From Bradysia coprophila (taxonomy: Eukaryota > Arthropoda > Insecta > Diptera > Sciaridae): a DNA stretch of 64,000 bases. The stretch is taken from assembly GCF_014529535.1 (NCBI RefSeq), contig NW_023503493.1, positions 4,372,001-4,436,000 of the forward strand. The letters run 5' to 3'. Of the stretch, positions 1-12,598 are shown piece after piece. The notes below the pieces were generated by a model, which was given only the letters and a program-made list of their open reading frames with translations, was not told the DNA's origin and made no database searches. Position 1 is the stretch's first letter; every line of letters starts with the position of its first letter. Both the position numbers and the translations under genes were made by a program.

Positions 1-244
1 ACGCAGATTTTTTTTGGTAAAATTTTGGTTGTTTCCAGTCTAATTTTTTTTTTGTAAAAATTATTTGGCAGATGATGAGAAAACCTAAGCCAGCTTGTTT
101 GAACTAGTTGGTATAAAATTTAATTTTTGCGTAACGAAGCTGAAAGCGTCAACTCTAGCGATATCATTCATTTTAGAAATTGTATTTCAAAGACTGCGTC
201 ACACTTTTCTCGAAGAGATTTTTGTTGGGATACAATTATTAATA
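1..244. repeat. Partial palindromic MITE (family A), cut by window edge
   Basis: This segment matches the right arm of the palindromic element at 16660-17440. Shared blocks include GCGTAACGAAGCTGAAAGCG, the stretch around GCGATATCATTCATTTTAG, and the end CGAAGAGATTTTTGTTGGGA. The left arm and centre lie outside the window. No coding sequence is seen. The short open frames here are chance reading through repeat DNA. Confidence 0.75.
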
Positions 245-505
245 AAATTGTTGTATTGCTTGGTCAGTAATTCAACATTGACAAAGTGTTGTATTGCTTT
301 GACTTGACCAAAATTGTTGAAAAAAATTTCTTTCATTCAACGAAGGGCGAACGAAACGTGTTACCGTTTCGAATTGTGACGAAACGTTTTACCGTTTACA
401 ATCATAATGCGGACGAACAACAGGACAAAACAATGCTGACTTCGGCGTATCACGCCATCATCAGTGCACCTATGTCTTGCGATGACTATATGTGCATATC
501 AATTA
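245..505. repeat. One arm of TTGACAAAG inverted-repeat element (family B)
   Basis: The block from TTGACAAAGTGTTG through GGCGTATCACGCCATCATC is nearly identical to 28146-28350, where it is the left arm of a complete inverted-repeat element. The outer extension at about 245-277 also matches the right arm of that copy in reverse complement. Only one arm is present here, so this is a truncated copy. No gene is visible from here to about 850. Confidence 0.75.
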
Positions 506-849
506 TTAATAATTGTATCGATGCTTTTTGAAGTTTGGCATCGCAGCTGTGGGTGGCGTCACGGCTGCCATACTCTGCGCGGTTTTAGTAACAATTTATT
601 TATTGTAACTAAAATTACCGAAAAACAAATTGTCGGATGTGAGAGATCCACAAAAGCTGTATGTAAGAGATAAAACAAAACAAAGAGTTTTAAGAAATGA
701 CGAAAAAGTTAAATTTTCTTTTTAATTATAGCTAGATACAAAAGATTTGAATTCCATTTACAACACTATTCTGAAATATTTTGTAAAATATAAAATATTT
801 CATCCAACCCTTTATGATCTTCACCAAAAGTGCCCATAACTCTGGCAGC

Positions 850-1220
850 GTTCGTGCGTTAATTTTTTTTCTCTCGCATCGTGTCATAATTAGTCTGTGT
901 CATTTTTTTTATATATACACGCTCTGAATTTTGAAAACCGACACATTTTCTGTTTTGTGATTTACTGCCTTTTTCTGAATTTTACATACATTTTTATATG
1001 GAAAAATCAAAAAACTCAAGTAAAACACAGAAACATATCGCTCGGCGTCAAAACACTTTTATGTGACTAATTATGACACGATGCGAGAGAAAAAAAAATT
1101 AACTCCTAAGTTACCGACACCGTTCCGGCGCCCGGCTCGCATTGCGGCCCTCCGCTTCGCTCCGGGGCAATGGGCCGGATCGCTCGGCGTGTTAAAACGC
1201 TGTTTATGTACAATGAAAAT
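850..1220. repeat. Dispersed GC-rich module with flanking inverted repeats
   Basis: Bases 860-905 are the reverse complement of about 1062-1107, the segment with CTAATTATGACACGATGCG. They are followed by a GC-rich stretch (1110-1190, around GGCGCCCGGCTCGCATTGCG) that stands out in this AT-rich DNA. The segment 1065-1210 recurs almost unchanged at 9195-9343 inside the foldback element. It is therefore a mobile or shared module. The small open frames on both strands have no recognisable protein. Confidence 0.7.
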
Positions 1221-1404
1221 TCGTAAAGGGATTACTACCTTATGGTTGGTATTCAATACAGAAAGATTATTACAGTAAGACTATTCAACAACCAAAAAGT
1301 TACTGCCAAAAAGATACCGCCAAATCGCTTATTATCGACTTTCTGTATAGAGACGACAGAATTTGCACTTCCTGTTTAGAGACGATAGAATTTGGTTTTT
1401 GGCC

Positions 1405-1740
1405 TTATGAAGAAACGTTGACTTACCGAAGAAACGATGAGAAGAAATGGTGAGTTCCTGAAAAAACGATTAGAACCTTCCGTCGCCGTTTCTTCAGGAA
1501 CTTGTTATTTCTTATGAATTCACCGTTCCTTCTCGTCGTTTCTTCAGGAAGTCATCGTTTTCACAGAAAGTCACCGCTTTTTACATAAAACGGCAACATC
1601 CTGAAGAAACTGTGACTTTCTGAAGAAACGACGAGTTCCTGAAGAAATGGTGACTTCCTAAAGAAACAGCGACTTCTTGAAGAAACGGCGACTACTCGCC
1701 GTTTCTTCAGGAAGTCGCCGATACTCATGTCGTCGAAATT
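1405..1740. repeat. ~20-bp GAAGAAACG minisatellite in both orientations
   Basis: Short units resembling CCTGAAGAAACGGCGACTT occur repeatedly, some as reverse complements (for example CGCCGTTTCTTCAGGAAGTC at about 1697). The block can fold into several hairpins. Spacing and copies are irregular. It contains no gene. Confidence 0.7.
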
Positions 1741-4700
1741 TCAGGACAATTAGGGTTTCTTAGAAATTTTAAGAATTAAAATTTCAAATGGTAAGCTGTG
1801 CAACATCCCAATCGAATTTTCTCCAATGGGGATAGCCACGCACTCCAATAACAGGCACAAGAACAGACGTCCGTAACGCAGTGACCTATACCAACATAAA
1901 AAAACTAAATTTATATGAGAATTTTAGAATGCTGCGTGCTGCATCGTGGAGGCCTCTTATTTAATTCTGCTGTCGTGCCTGTTCTTGGGTTAATTCACGC
2001 CGTAAGTGCGGTCGAAATTCAAAATCTTTCTCACGCAAGTCTTTCTAAATTGCTTCTAAAATCTCCTTAACCCCCTAAAATCTCATTAAACTCCAATAAA
2101 TCAGGATCAATATTAATAAAATCAGTGGATGAGTAAAACAACATGAAAAGTTCGCTTGCGTCGCGTTAAACTGTTTAGAACTCAACAAAGCAATTGTTTT
2201 CGGAATTGTTTACTACTAAAATCGATTTGAAATAAAATTCTAGAAAGTGTTGTATTGGTTGATTCTGGATTCAGACAATGCAAATCTACATGACTTTTGC
2301 TTAAACGAAAAATCTAGGAAACTATTTAAAAAAAAGTCTTATTCATTTTCAAACTGAAAGTTCTATTTGTTCAGCTCTAATTTTCGGTCAGTACAGTAGT
2401 GATAGCTCGATCAAATTGTGAAATGTGTTTGAAAATTTCTGTCCTGAATTTCCTTTGGAAGTACCTTTCGAAAACTTGGGTGCGAATAATTTTTTAAATG
2501 TTCAAAATAATTCATTATTGAAAGTTAGGAAACGAAAGCTTCTAAAACATGAGACTAAAAACCTCCTAAACCTCCTAAGATATGAGGATTTTTAAAGCGT
2601 GGGATGCTTGATTAATAGGAAATTCAAACAAGGACGAAGTTTTGCGTGCGATTGTAGCGAATCGCTCGAGTTGAAATTTCCTATTTTATTTCAGAAGTGA
2701 ACACTACGAATCCACGAATCGAAAACATCAATGTGTTACACAACTTTCAAAAATTTTCGAAAGCGACAGTTCGGTGTAGGAAATTTCTTTTTTCTTCATT
2801 GTCAAAACAAGAGGCGAAAAAATTAACATTTTGTACCCCGAATTGTCAACAACGCGTCAACAAAACGTCACTTTGTAATGGCCTTTCGTGAGTAGAAAAT
2901 AAGGTCACCGCACATGTGAAATAGTCATTTGCTCATCAAGTGTAAAAAAAAAATTGGAAATTTCATTTCGATGTGTTGTAAAGAGCTCTAGACACAAGTC
3001 ACCACAGGAAATACAATTTCAAATTCTCACTCCAATTCTCACTTTTCTGTATGAAATTCGGTTGTGAAAAAGATTTGTCAACTAATTAAAATGTAGGCGA
3101 AACGACGTAACGCCCCTATTATTCTTCAAATATTTCCGTACACTTATTTATGTGTTAAAACTATGCATCTGAGGCAATAAAAATTAAAACAAAATTTTAA
3201 TGCGATTATTGCAATATGTTCCGTAGAACAGACGATTTGCATATCAATACGCTCTCTAGCAAACGAACTAGGAAAATAAGGGTGGTAAAAGGGTACAGTG
3301 TATGCCGTCATAGAAAATTTTCAACTTTTCAAAATAAATTAGATGAAGTATCAACAGCGACGTCTTTTTTTGTGTTGAAAATATTACGTCACCGTTTCGG
3401 TGTTCGAATGTGAATAATTTGTGATTTAATTGTGATGTCTTTTCGTGTTATGCACTGTCATTTTGTTGACCAAAAATTAAATAAAGTTAAAATTTGTGTT
3501 TTGTTGTGATATCGATATTGCTTTAAAAAAAAATGCGCGGCACGGCAACTCCATTACAAAAAAGTCAGTGTCACATTTGTCAAATTAAAGTGGTATTTGA
3601 CTGCGTTAAAACGAAGTTTGTTTGCTAGATAGGTATTGATATTAGATGTATCCAAACTCTGTCTGTTTGTTTGAAAGCTTAACGATATACGTTCTCGGAA
3701 AAATGCTTACGTGTTCTTCGTGTTACAGGTGCATCGTAAGGTCATTACCTTTAAATGTGTTGATAAATATCAGCAAAACAAAGCAATGACAAAATGAAAG
3801 AAATTTATTGTGTCCGAGAGGGTAAAGCTACTTTTCTTGTGTTTGGTGATTATATTGCGATTATGTAGAGGTGGTTCATCCCCTCGATTTTATCTTTTTA
3901 TGCTACAATGTGCGTATATATCAAACAACACAAAGTGTTTCAAACTATAAGATCGAAGATAATTTTGGAACCATAACAATGTTTACTTACTCACACCGTA
4001 TAACTGTACTGCATATCGTTCTGAGAAATTTTATGTCGAAACAAAATCATGCGCGTGCAATAGTATGAATCGTTCTTTGTAATAGAATTGCTGGTTTATG
4101 TCTCAATTGTGATACGGCATTGGCATTGACAACAATTTGACCAGTGAATCTACTACTTCCAAAACAGGTTAATACGAAATCTTTTTACTTCATTAGTCTG
4201 ATAACGTAAAACGGCATCATTCTACGCAGGTTATCGTTAATTTTGTCGTTGCTGTCGATAACAAAATGATAGGACACATTCAATAAATTGGTTACAGAGG
4301 CATGTGTAATGGTTGCCAAATATATTCAGACGTTTAACTTTCGACAAAAAAAAAACTTTTCATTTGAAGAATCCAATTGCTCGGAAACTCACAAATGTTA
4401 TTGTGTACCTAGCATTCAACTCGGATATCACAAGTCGAAAAGACAGTTATCGAAGCTTGTTGAATTGGATTGGACTGTGTGCACTTGCTGTTAGTGGTAC
4501 TCATTCCTACCAAAATGTGTAAACATCTGCTGTGAAATCTAAATTGAAAGAGAGGATCACCTAATCACTTCGCCAACACTAGAACATTGTTTTAGTTAGC
4601 ATGGCCCAAAGCACAATTCGTCAGTGTCGTTGTCCTGACGCGAAATAAAACAAATAAGCAAAGAAATTCGATTTGTCGTAGTGAAGTCCCGGTTCGTCTC

Positions 4701-4970
4701 GCAGCTCTCAAAACTCACCAGTTCACGAGAGTTTTGTGATCATATGCGTTCTACAGTAAGATGGGATTTTAACACCTAAAATTTGTCATTGCAGAAAGAA
4801 ACAAAACAATCGAAGGCCTAGATTGGGAGATAAAATCGCAAGTAGTTCGCAAACATACAGTAATCCGTACTTTTAACCCCTTTGTGTAACGTGTTGGTAA
4901 ATTTGTAAATCAGGTTCAGGACGGGTCAGGCTATTCGATTTTCCAGGTTCAGGGCTGGTAAAAACCGATC
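1741..4970. other. 3.2 kb without recognisable gene
   Basis: Both strands were read. Only short, low-complexity or AT-rich open frames of 60-70 codons occur. None has a recognisable motif, a plausible codon pattern or splice-linked partners. The segment may hold regulatory DNA or old repeats, but nothing can be supported. Confidence 0.5.
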
Positions 4971-4971
4971 C

Positions 4972-5862
4972 ATTACAAGGGATCCGTCCATCTAAAAGGT
5001 GGGCCTAGTTCCAATGGTTTGATTGCTTGTTGTGGAAATGATTCCAATTTTTAGACCCGTACGAAGTACTGGGGTCTTATAGGTTTACGATACGTATACG
5101 TTTGTAACACGTCGAATTGGACTCCCTGAGTAAGGGGAAACCTATTGTGGTTGTCTAGAGATGCCAAATCGCGAAAAAAAAATGTCCGTCTGTCCGTCTG
5201 TCTGTCTGCACGATAACTTGAGTAAAACGCATCCGATTTTGAAAATTCTTTTTTTTCCCGTTTGGTAATGTCAAAAGACAGGCTAAGTTCGAAGATGAGT
5301 GATTTTGGATCGACCCCTCCCGAGCTGTGGCCAATAAGTGCTTTACGGTTTCTCGAAGATATCTCCATTCAAACGTTACACTTGTAACTGATACGTCAAA
5401 TAAAAGGTATTTACAATACCGATCGACAAAAAAAAAGTTTATGGAAATCGGATGACCGACTCGTGAGTTAGACCCCTTGGTGTGAAACAGGCACAGGCGG
5501 CAAGCAGTTTTAGCTTGTAGGTCGGCCAAATTTGAACATATTTCGTTCGTTTTAGCTTTATTAGATAGGTATTGACCGTACCAATCAGGGAAAAAAAAGT
5601 TTTGAAATTATGTTCTCGGAGCGTGAGCTAGGTCTCTTGGAGTGAGCTCTTATCTGGCTACTCGGAAGTACAGTGAACGTGGTGTATTTTGACAATATCT
5701 CGAGTAAATTTTGACGAATTTCATGAATTTTTTTTTGTTTGAAGGTATTAACGAATTTAAGCGTCGGTACTATTTCCGGTCTCCTTAACAAAATGGCTGC
5801 CGGCGGCCATATTGGATTTTATTAAAAGTGATATAAAGTGGGAAAAATGGTACTTAGAGAGT
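4972..5862. repeat. CCCGTACG-type element, copy abutting gap (left)
   Basis: The element body starts near 5054 with AGACCCGTACGAAGTAC and contains a GTCCGTCTG microsatellite, matching 6417-7225 and 58071-58620. The 80 bp upstream of the element start (4972-5053) also match the sequence right of the gap (6336-6416), but not the 58 kb copy. The differences from the right copy are mostly single-base indels. This therefore looks like an error-rich duplicate of the same locus rather than a second insertion. Confidence 0.75.
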
Positions 5863-6333
5863 NNNNNNNNNNNNNNNNNNNNNNNNNNNNNNNNNNNNNN
5901 NNNNNNNNNNNNNNNNNNNNNNNNNNNNNNNNNNNNNNNNNNNNNNNNNNNNNNNNNNNNNNNNNNNNNNNNNNNNNNNNNNNNNNNNNNNNNNNNNNNN
6001 NNNNNNNNNNNNNNNNNNNNNNNNNNNNNNNNNNNNNNNNNNNNNNNNNNNNNNNNNNNNNNNNNNNNNNNNNNNNNNNNNNNNNNNNNNNNNNNNNNNN
6101 NNNNNNNNNNNNNNNNNNNNNNNNNNNNNNNNNNNNNNNNNNNNNNNNNNNNNNNNNNNNNNNNNNNNNNNNNNNNNNNNNNNNNNNNNNNNNNNNNNNN
6201 NNNNNNNNNNNNNNNNNNNNNNNNNNNNNNNNNNNNNNNNNNNNNNNNNNNNNNNNNNNNNNNNNNNNNNNNNNNNNNNNNNNNNNNNNNNNNNNNNNNN
6301 NNNNNNNNNNNNNNNNNNNNNNNNNNNNNNNNN
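5863..6333. other. Assembly gap (471 N)
   Basis: A run of N. Apparent long open frames across it are artefacts of unknown bases. The flanking sequences are near-duplicates of each other, so the true gap may be zero or negative (overlapping contig ends). Confidence 0.98.
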
Positions 6334-7618
6334 TATACAAGGGATCCGTCCCATCCTAAACGAGTGGGGCCTAGTTCCAATGGTTTGATTGCTTGTTGTG
6401 GAAATGATTCCAATTTTAGACCCGTACGAAGTACTGGGGTCTTATAGGTTTACGCATACGTTTGTAACACGTCGAATTGGACTCCCTGAGTAAGGGGAAA
6501 CCTATTGTGGTTGTCTAGAGATGCCAAATCCGCGAAAAAAAATGTCCGTCTGTCCGTCTGTCTGTCTGCACGATAACTTGAGTAAAACGCATCCGATTTT
6601 GAAAATTCTTTTTTTTCCCGTTTGGTAATGTCAAAAGACAGGCTAAGTTCGAAGATGAGTGATTTTGGATCGACCCCTCCCGAGCTGTGGCCCAATAAGT
6701 GCTTTACGGTTTCTCGAAGATATCCCATTCAAACGTTACACTTGTAACTGATACGTCAAATAAAAGGTATTTACAATACCGATCGACAAAAAAAAAGTTT
6801 ATGGAAATCGGATGACCGACTCGTGAGTTAGACCCTTGGTGTGAAACAGGCACAGGGCGGCAAGCAGTTTTGCTTGTAGGTCGGCCAATTTGAACATATT
6901 TCGTTCGTTTTAGCTTTATTAGATAGGTATTGACCGTACCAATCAGGGAAAAAAAGTTTTTGAAATTATGTTCTCCGGAGCGTGAGCTAGGTCTCTTGGA
7001 GTGAGCTCTTATCTGGCTACTCGGAAGTACAGTGAACGTGGTGTATTTTGACAATATCTCGAGTAAATTTTGACCGAATTTCATGAATTTTTTTTTGTTT
7101 GAAAGGTATTAACGAATTAAAGCGTCGGTACTATTTCCGGTCTCCTAACAAAATGGCTGCGGCGGCCATATTGGATTTTATTAAAAGTGATATAAAGTGG
7201 GAAAAATGGTGACTTAGAGAGTTAACATGGAAATAATGTGTTATGTGTGTGGGTGTTTCAGGGATTCCATATATGGACATCTATATATACCTATATACAG
7301 CTATATTGAGCTATATACAGCATATAATGGCATTATTCCTCTGTTGAAATGTTTATTTACAGTGAAATATAGGTAAATAATGCGGTATATAGCTGTTAAA
7401 TAGGAATTTATGAAATTGTCTTCGTACGGGGCTGTCTATATTGCTCCGGCAATTTAGTTGTATATGATAACAAGGCAAAGAGTGGATAATGTAAGTGATT
7501 TTAAAGGGAGAATAGTTTTTTCAGCAGAGAAGAAAATGAAGTAAGAGAAATGAAGAGTTTCACATTAAAGGCTTTTTGATACGAATAGGTGTTTCGTACG
7601 GGTCGGCGTTAGCTATGT
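6334..7618. mobile_element. CCCGTACG-type non-autonomous element (full copy)
   Basis: The copy runs from AGACCCGTACGAAGTAC near 6418 to TTTCGTACGGGTCGGCG near 7592-7608. The ends are inverted relative to each other (CCCGTACGAA against TTCGTACGGG). Internal features are the GTCCGTCTG tract at about 6544, a TATATACCTATATACAGC region near 7285, and a second GTACGGGGC motif near 7426. No open frame looks coding. The class (DNA transposon or other) cannot be decided from sequence alone. Confidence 0.65.
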
Positions 7619-8390
7619 TTTTACGTACGCTTACTCTGCTATGGCATATACATCTCGAGTCCTGAAGCCAAAAATAGAATTGGAAACAATTAGATTTGAT
7701 GGACGACGATACAACTGTGCCGTCAACCTTTAAAATCATAAGATGTTCATATCGGACATCACACATAGACCATCTGAAAACACGCGTTCGGGAGGTGCGG
7801 GAAAACTGTTGTATGTACAAACCCGATTTTCATAAAAACGGAGTTGTTTCGTCTCTTCAATACCTTTCATTTGACATATCACACACGATTTTTGGAGCGA
7901 AAAATCTAACGTCTAACTTGACTCCAAACTTTCGTCGCTGTTTCTGAAGTACTTCCTCGGTCGACTGTTTTTGATTGTTTTGCCTGTTTTTACAGCGTGT
8001 CTCTGGATGTTTTCCCTCTAAATCATGTGCGACAATCAAATGAAAGGTATTGGACGAGACGAAATATTTAATTTTTAAGACAATCAGGTTTGTTCGACAG
8101 CAGCTAGTGTCGAGAAAGCAAGCAAAACTGCACATTTTCCTGGTAGGGTCTATTTTTGATAATTTAATTCCGTAAAATTCATTTGAATTTCTTTGGAATT
8201 TGAAGAATTTTACAGAATTAAATTACCAAAATAGGCCATGTTTCCTACTTTCGCTTTTTTCCCGCACCTCTCTCAAATGGTCAAACCTTCTCTTTTAAAC
8301 CTATAAAAACGACTAGTCATCTGCTGTCAACTTCGACGATTTGAATGAGCGATGAGCTCCGGCTGGCTTGTACCAGTCTTTTAGTAAAAT
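7619..8390. other. No gene; possible degraded inverted repeat
   Basis: A TACCTTTCATTTGACATATC block near 7860 recurs in inverted, diverged form near 8035 (ATCAAATGAAAGGTATTGG). This suggests an old inverted-repeat element. The overlapping short open frames on both strands are not convincing as protein. Confidence 0.4.
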
Positions 8391-8396
8391 GCTATG

Positions 8397-9990
8397 TTGA
8401 AACGGTGAGGCGACATAACTACACGGTCAATATCGTCTAAAAAAATTTCATCCAGGGACGATAATATCGTCTAAAATTATAAATTTTAAAATATTTTCAG
8501 GACGATATTATCGTTTTCTTGACGATATTATCGTTTAAAAAACGATAATATCGTTTTTAAACGATAATATCGTTTTTTTGGACGATACTATCGTTTTTTT
8601 GGACGATACTATCGTTTTTTTGATGATACTATCGTCTAAAAAACGATATTATCGTTCAAAAAACGATAATATCGTTTTTTGACGATAATATCGTCCTGGA
8701 TGAAAATATCCGCTGGACGATATTATCGTTATTTTCTTTTTCTGAACAAGTTTATCGTTATTTTGGACGATATTAGAGGACGCCAGCATTTTTCGACGAA
8801 AACGATAATGCCCACAATAACAATAATTCCAACAATAATGCCCATCAAAAATGGCGACCATTGTGAATGCATACACATGGACAAGTCAATTTTCTATTTA
8901 TTTTGATTTTCGTCCTGGTCGATAATTTTTGGGACGATAATATCGTTTTTAATTTATTAATTTTTTTAAATTTGAGACGATAATATCGTCCAGGACGATA
9001 ATATCGTTTTTAATTTATTTAAAATAAAAATTCTAGACGATAATATCGTCCTGGGCGATATTATCGTTCTGGATGGTTGTTGAACACGAAAACACAAAAT
9101 CTTGTAGATAAACACCTTTTTATAGACGGCAAATATATATTAAAAATTGGTTCATTTGGTTCCGTAAATTTAAATTTTATAATAGAAAAATTACACAGAC
9201 TAATTATGAGACGATGCGAGAAAAAAAAAATTAACTCCTAAGTTCCGACACCGTTCCGGCGCCCGGCTCGCATTGCGGCCCTCCGCTTCGCTCCGGGGCA
9301 ATGGGCCGGTTCGCTCGGCGTGTTAAAACGCTTTTTATGTACAAAATCTAAGTTGGTATTCATTTCGTAAAAAGATGAATTATTTAGGGACGAACTAAAC
9401 GCCTTTTTTAAACACTGATGTGTAGGTGATTTCCTCTGACAATTGTTTTTTGATATTTTGGAAGAGAATTCGGTTCTTGCTGCACCTCTGAGTAAAATTA
9501 AGTCCTGGACAATATTACCACCCAAAACCAAACGATAATATCGTCCTGGGCGATATTATCGTTTTTTTAAACGATAGTATCGTGCTGGACGATATTATCA
9601 TTTAAGAAAACGATAATATCGCCCAGGACGATATTATCGTTTTGGACGATATTATCGTACAGAAAACGAAAATATCCATTAGATTTTCTAGAACGGTAAT
9701 ATCATCCAGAAAACGATAGTATCGTTTTCTGAACGATAATATCGTCCAGAAAACGATATTATCGTCCAGACAATATTTTAGAATTTTCCAATTTAGACGA
9801 TATTATCGTCCTGGATGAAAATTTTTTGGACGATAATATCGTTTTTTTGAACGATACTATCGTCTAAAAACGATATTATCGTTTTTTAGACGATAGTATC
9901 GTTTTTTAGATGATAGTATCGTCCAAAAAAACGATAATATCGTTCCTGACGATATTGACGGTGTCGAAATGTCCTGCCTCCGTTGAAACG
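8397..9990. mobile_element. Foldback-like element with ACGATAATATCGT arrays
   Basis: The outer ~41 bp form imperfect terminal inverted repeats. The left end (8397-8437) ends ACGGTCAATATCGTC; the right end (9950-9990) reads GACGATATTGACGGTGTCG. Inside each end is an array (about 8455-9075 and 9525-9955) of a 13-bp near-palindrome, ACGATAATATCGT or its complement, spaced by short T- or A-rich linkers. The middle carries the GC-rich module also found at 1065-1210. The architecture resembles foldback elements. No transposase is encoded, and the short open frames inside are by-products of the repeats. Confidence 0.7.
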
Positions 9991-10428
9991 AATGAAGTAA
10001 AAGATTTTGTGTATAACAGTAAGGAACACTTTACATAAATTAAGTACCATGTCGCCTACAGTTTCTTTCAACTTTTTATACCAGCAACAATTGGACAAAA
10101 ACATGTTCTGCTACATATAATCGATTCAGTGAACCAATGAACATGAACAAGCACATCAACGTTCCCATATCATACCTACGGTTTTAGAGTTACATTTTAT
10201 GTGATTCGGTTGAGTCTTTCATTTAATCGTTTTTCATGAAATTGGATTTTCTTTTCGCTGTGTACTCTTGAATGCACTTTTACGATGACTGCATTCGAAT
10301 CCAAACATTTGCCCAATACGAATCCATTGATACAGTTTTAAGTTGAGATCATTCATCGCACCAATTAGTGCGAGAAATCTTTTCTCTAAGTTTTTCCAAC
10401 GTATTTTTGGTGCTTAGTGACAAAAAAA
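9991..10428. other. Upstream region of the P450 gene
   Basis: Unique-looking AT-rich DNA between the foldback element and the P450 start codon. It should hold the P450 promoter. No motif can be assigned with confidence. Confidence 0.4.
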
Positions 10429-12245
10429 ATGCCAGCAACAGCAGTGCTGGTACTATTGGTGTTGTTCTTGTGTTACATTTATCTGAAGCACATCTTCACC
10501 TACTGGGAACGTAGAGGAATACCACAACTGAAGCCAACCATTCCATACGGAAATATCAAAGAAATCGGCCGATCGACACAGATCTCCTTGCTGATACGCG
10601 ATTTTTACAATCAAACCAAAGACAAATATCCGTATTTCGGCGTGTACTTCTTTCAACGGCCAGTCTTGATCGTCAACGATCCGAGCGTGATCAGAAATGT
10701 TCTGATCAAAGACTTTAAACATTTCCAGGACCGTGGCATTTTCTACAACGAACGGGATGATAAATTGAGCGCCCACTTATTTTCGCTGAATTTTGATAAG
10801 TGGAAAATTTTGAGGAATAAAATTTCGCCAACATTTTCATCGGGCAAAATGAAATTCATGTTTCCCACAATGTTAGACGTTGGCCAGTCGCTGCAACAGT
10901 ACATATCGGTACAGACGATTGATGGGGAGTGCGTGTTGGAGATGAAAGATATTCTGGCCCGATATACCACTGATGTTATCGGGAAATGTGCCTTCGGCAT
11001 TGAGTGTAATAGGTAAGTAGTTGCCAGCGAGTCAAGTGTTGATATTGTCGGACTGAAGTTCGAGTATCGTTGTGAACTAATTCTGATGGCTTGGTATTCT
11101 GCTCGGAATCTAATTTTTTCTTGTATTTCCAACGTTCTCGTCGTTACCAGTCTAACCAATCCCGATGCAGAATTTTGGCGTATGGGAAAGCGAACCTTCG
11201 AAGCGCCAAGACACAAACCAATTATCACATTTTTGATCGGCTCATTTAAGCGGCTCGCTGTGATGATACGAACAAAAGTTATACGGGACGATGTGAGTGA
11301 CTTCTTTCTGAACATCGTTCACGAGACAGTCCATCATCGGAAAGCCAACGACATCCGAAGGAATGACTTCATGGACATTTTGATTAACTTGACCAATCAG
11401 GAAGAGGGATCGCTAACCATCGATGAAATAGCTGCACAAGCGTTCGTGTTTTTCCTGGCCGGATTTGAGACGTCTGCGACCAGTATGACTTTCGTGCTGT
11501 ACGAATTAGCGCGAAACATGGACATACAGCGGAAGGCTCGTCATCAAATTGTGACGGTTTTGGAACGACACAACGGGGTGCTGACGTATGAAGCAATGAT
11601 GGAAATGAGCTACATCGACCAAATCATAAATGGTAGAACAAGAATTGAAAGGGTACACCATAGCACTGGTCCAAGCATTAACATAGAATCAGAATGAACT
11701 TCGTTGATGTGAGTTAAATCAGGCAACACATGCAAGTCTGATGTCTGAGATACGAGGGGTAATGCTAGGAGAAGTGCTATGGTCATATCGTAAATAATTT
11801 TAAAATTTGTTGAACGAAAACTCTCTTTGTAGAAGGAATTCGTAAGAATCCGCCCGTTGGAGTCCTTATCCGCAAAACGACCGAAGATTATCACATCCAA
11901 GAGACCAATCACACCGTACCGAAGGATTCAACCGTAATAATTCCGGTGCTGGGCATCCATCGAGACAAACGATACTATCCGAATCCGGACAAATTCGATC
12001 CGGAACGATTTTCAGCCGAAAAAAAGGTAGAGAACGACAGAATGTTCCTTGGATTCGGTGATGGTCCCAGGAGCTGCATCGGTTACCGCTTCGGCATGGT
12101 GCAGACTCGAATCGGACTCATCAGTTTGCTATCCAAATTCGAATTTACGAGCTGCAGTAAAACGATGGGAGAGTTGAAATATTCATTGAGAAATGTTATT
12201 CTATCACCGGAAGGCGGTATGTGGTTGAAGGTCAGCAAGATTTAG
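10429..12245 (+). CDS. Cytochrome P450, CYP6-like (clan 3)
   Basis: Exons 10429-11012, 11151-11632 and 11833-12245, joined at GT-AG introns of 138 and 200 bp, give a 492-residue protein, normal for the family. Residues 3-18 form a hydrophobic N-terminal membrane anchor. The helix-C WKILR motif, the I-helix AGFETS motif, ExxR (EGIR, whose Glu codon is split by intron 2), PERF and the heme-binding FGDGPRSCIG (Cys is the heme ligand) are all present in order. CYP6 enzymes are microsomal monooxygenases, usually acting on xenobiotics or plant compounds with P450 reductase. The substrate is unknown here. The start is the first ATG; an in-frame GTG 12 bp upstream is not a plausible start. A polyadenylation signal lies at 12333-12338. 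The subfamily is inferred from overall resemblance (for example DKLSAHLFSL). Confidence 0.95.
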
Positions 12246-12598
12246 CTTTACAGAATCAGGAAAAAAAGTTCCTTTAGAGTAGTGTCTCACCTGCAAGAGA
12301 TATGTTGTAAAATGCACTTGAATTGATGATTGAATAAAGGAGCTGCTCTAGACCTGTGACTGAAGACTGAAATTACCCTCGTAGCAAATCACTCCGTAAT
12401 TGCGCCAAAAATTTCAAATATTCGGATTAGAACTCGTACTGTAAATCCGGTCAATTCTCATACAATTTCCCTTCTGTCACTTCTGTCATGAAAACCTATC
12501 ATGGCGCATGCGCCGATCTCTCCACTGTCACACTCTACACTCAAGTGTGACTTTGTCAAAACGTGTTTTTGTTTACATCGCGTTACAATCCTATCGAA
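12246..12598. other. P450 3' region and DDX55 promoter
   Basis: Only 353 bp separate the P450 stop codon from the helicase start codon on the same strand. The P450 polyadenylation signal (AATAAA, 12333-12338) lies in the first third, so the helicase promoter must be compact. No core promoter motif is assigned. Confidence 0.6.

Noticed and set aside
5757-6447. Open frames of 170-218 codons
   Set aside because: They run through the N gap and are artefacts.
8430-9970. CRISPR-like regular short repeats
   Set aside because: Spacers are short, not unique and not of uniform length, the motif occurs in both orientations, and the DNA is eukaryotic; a palindromic foldback element explains it better.
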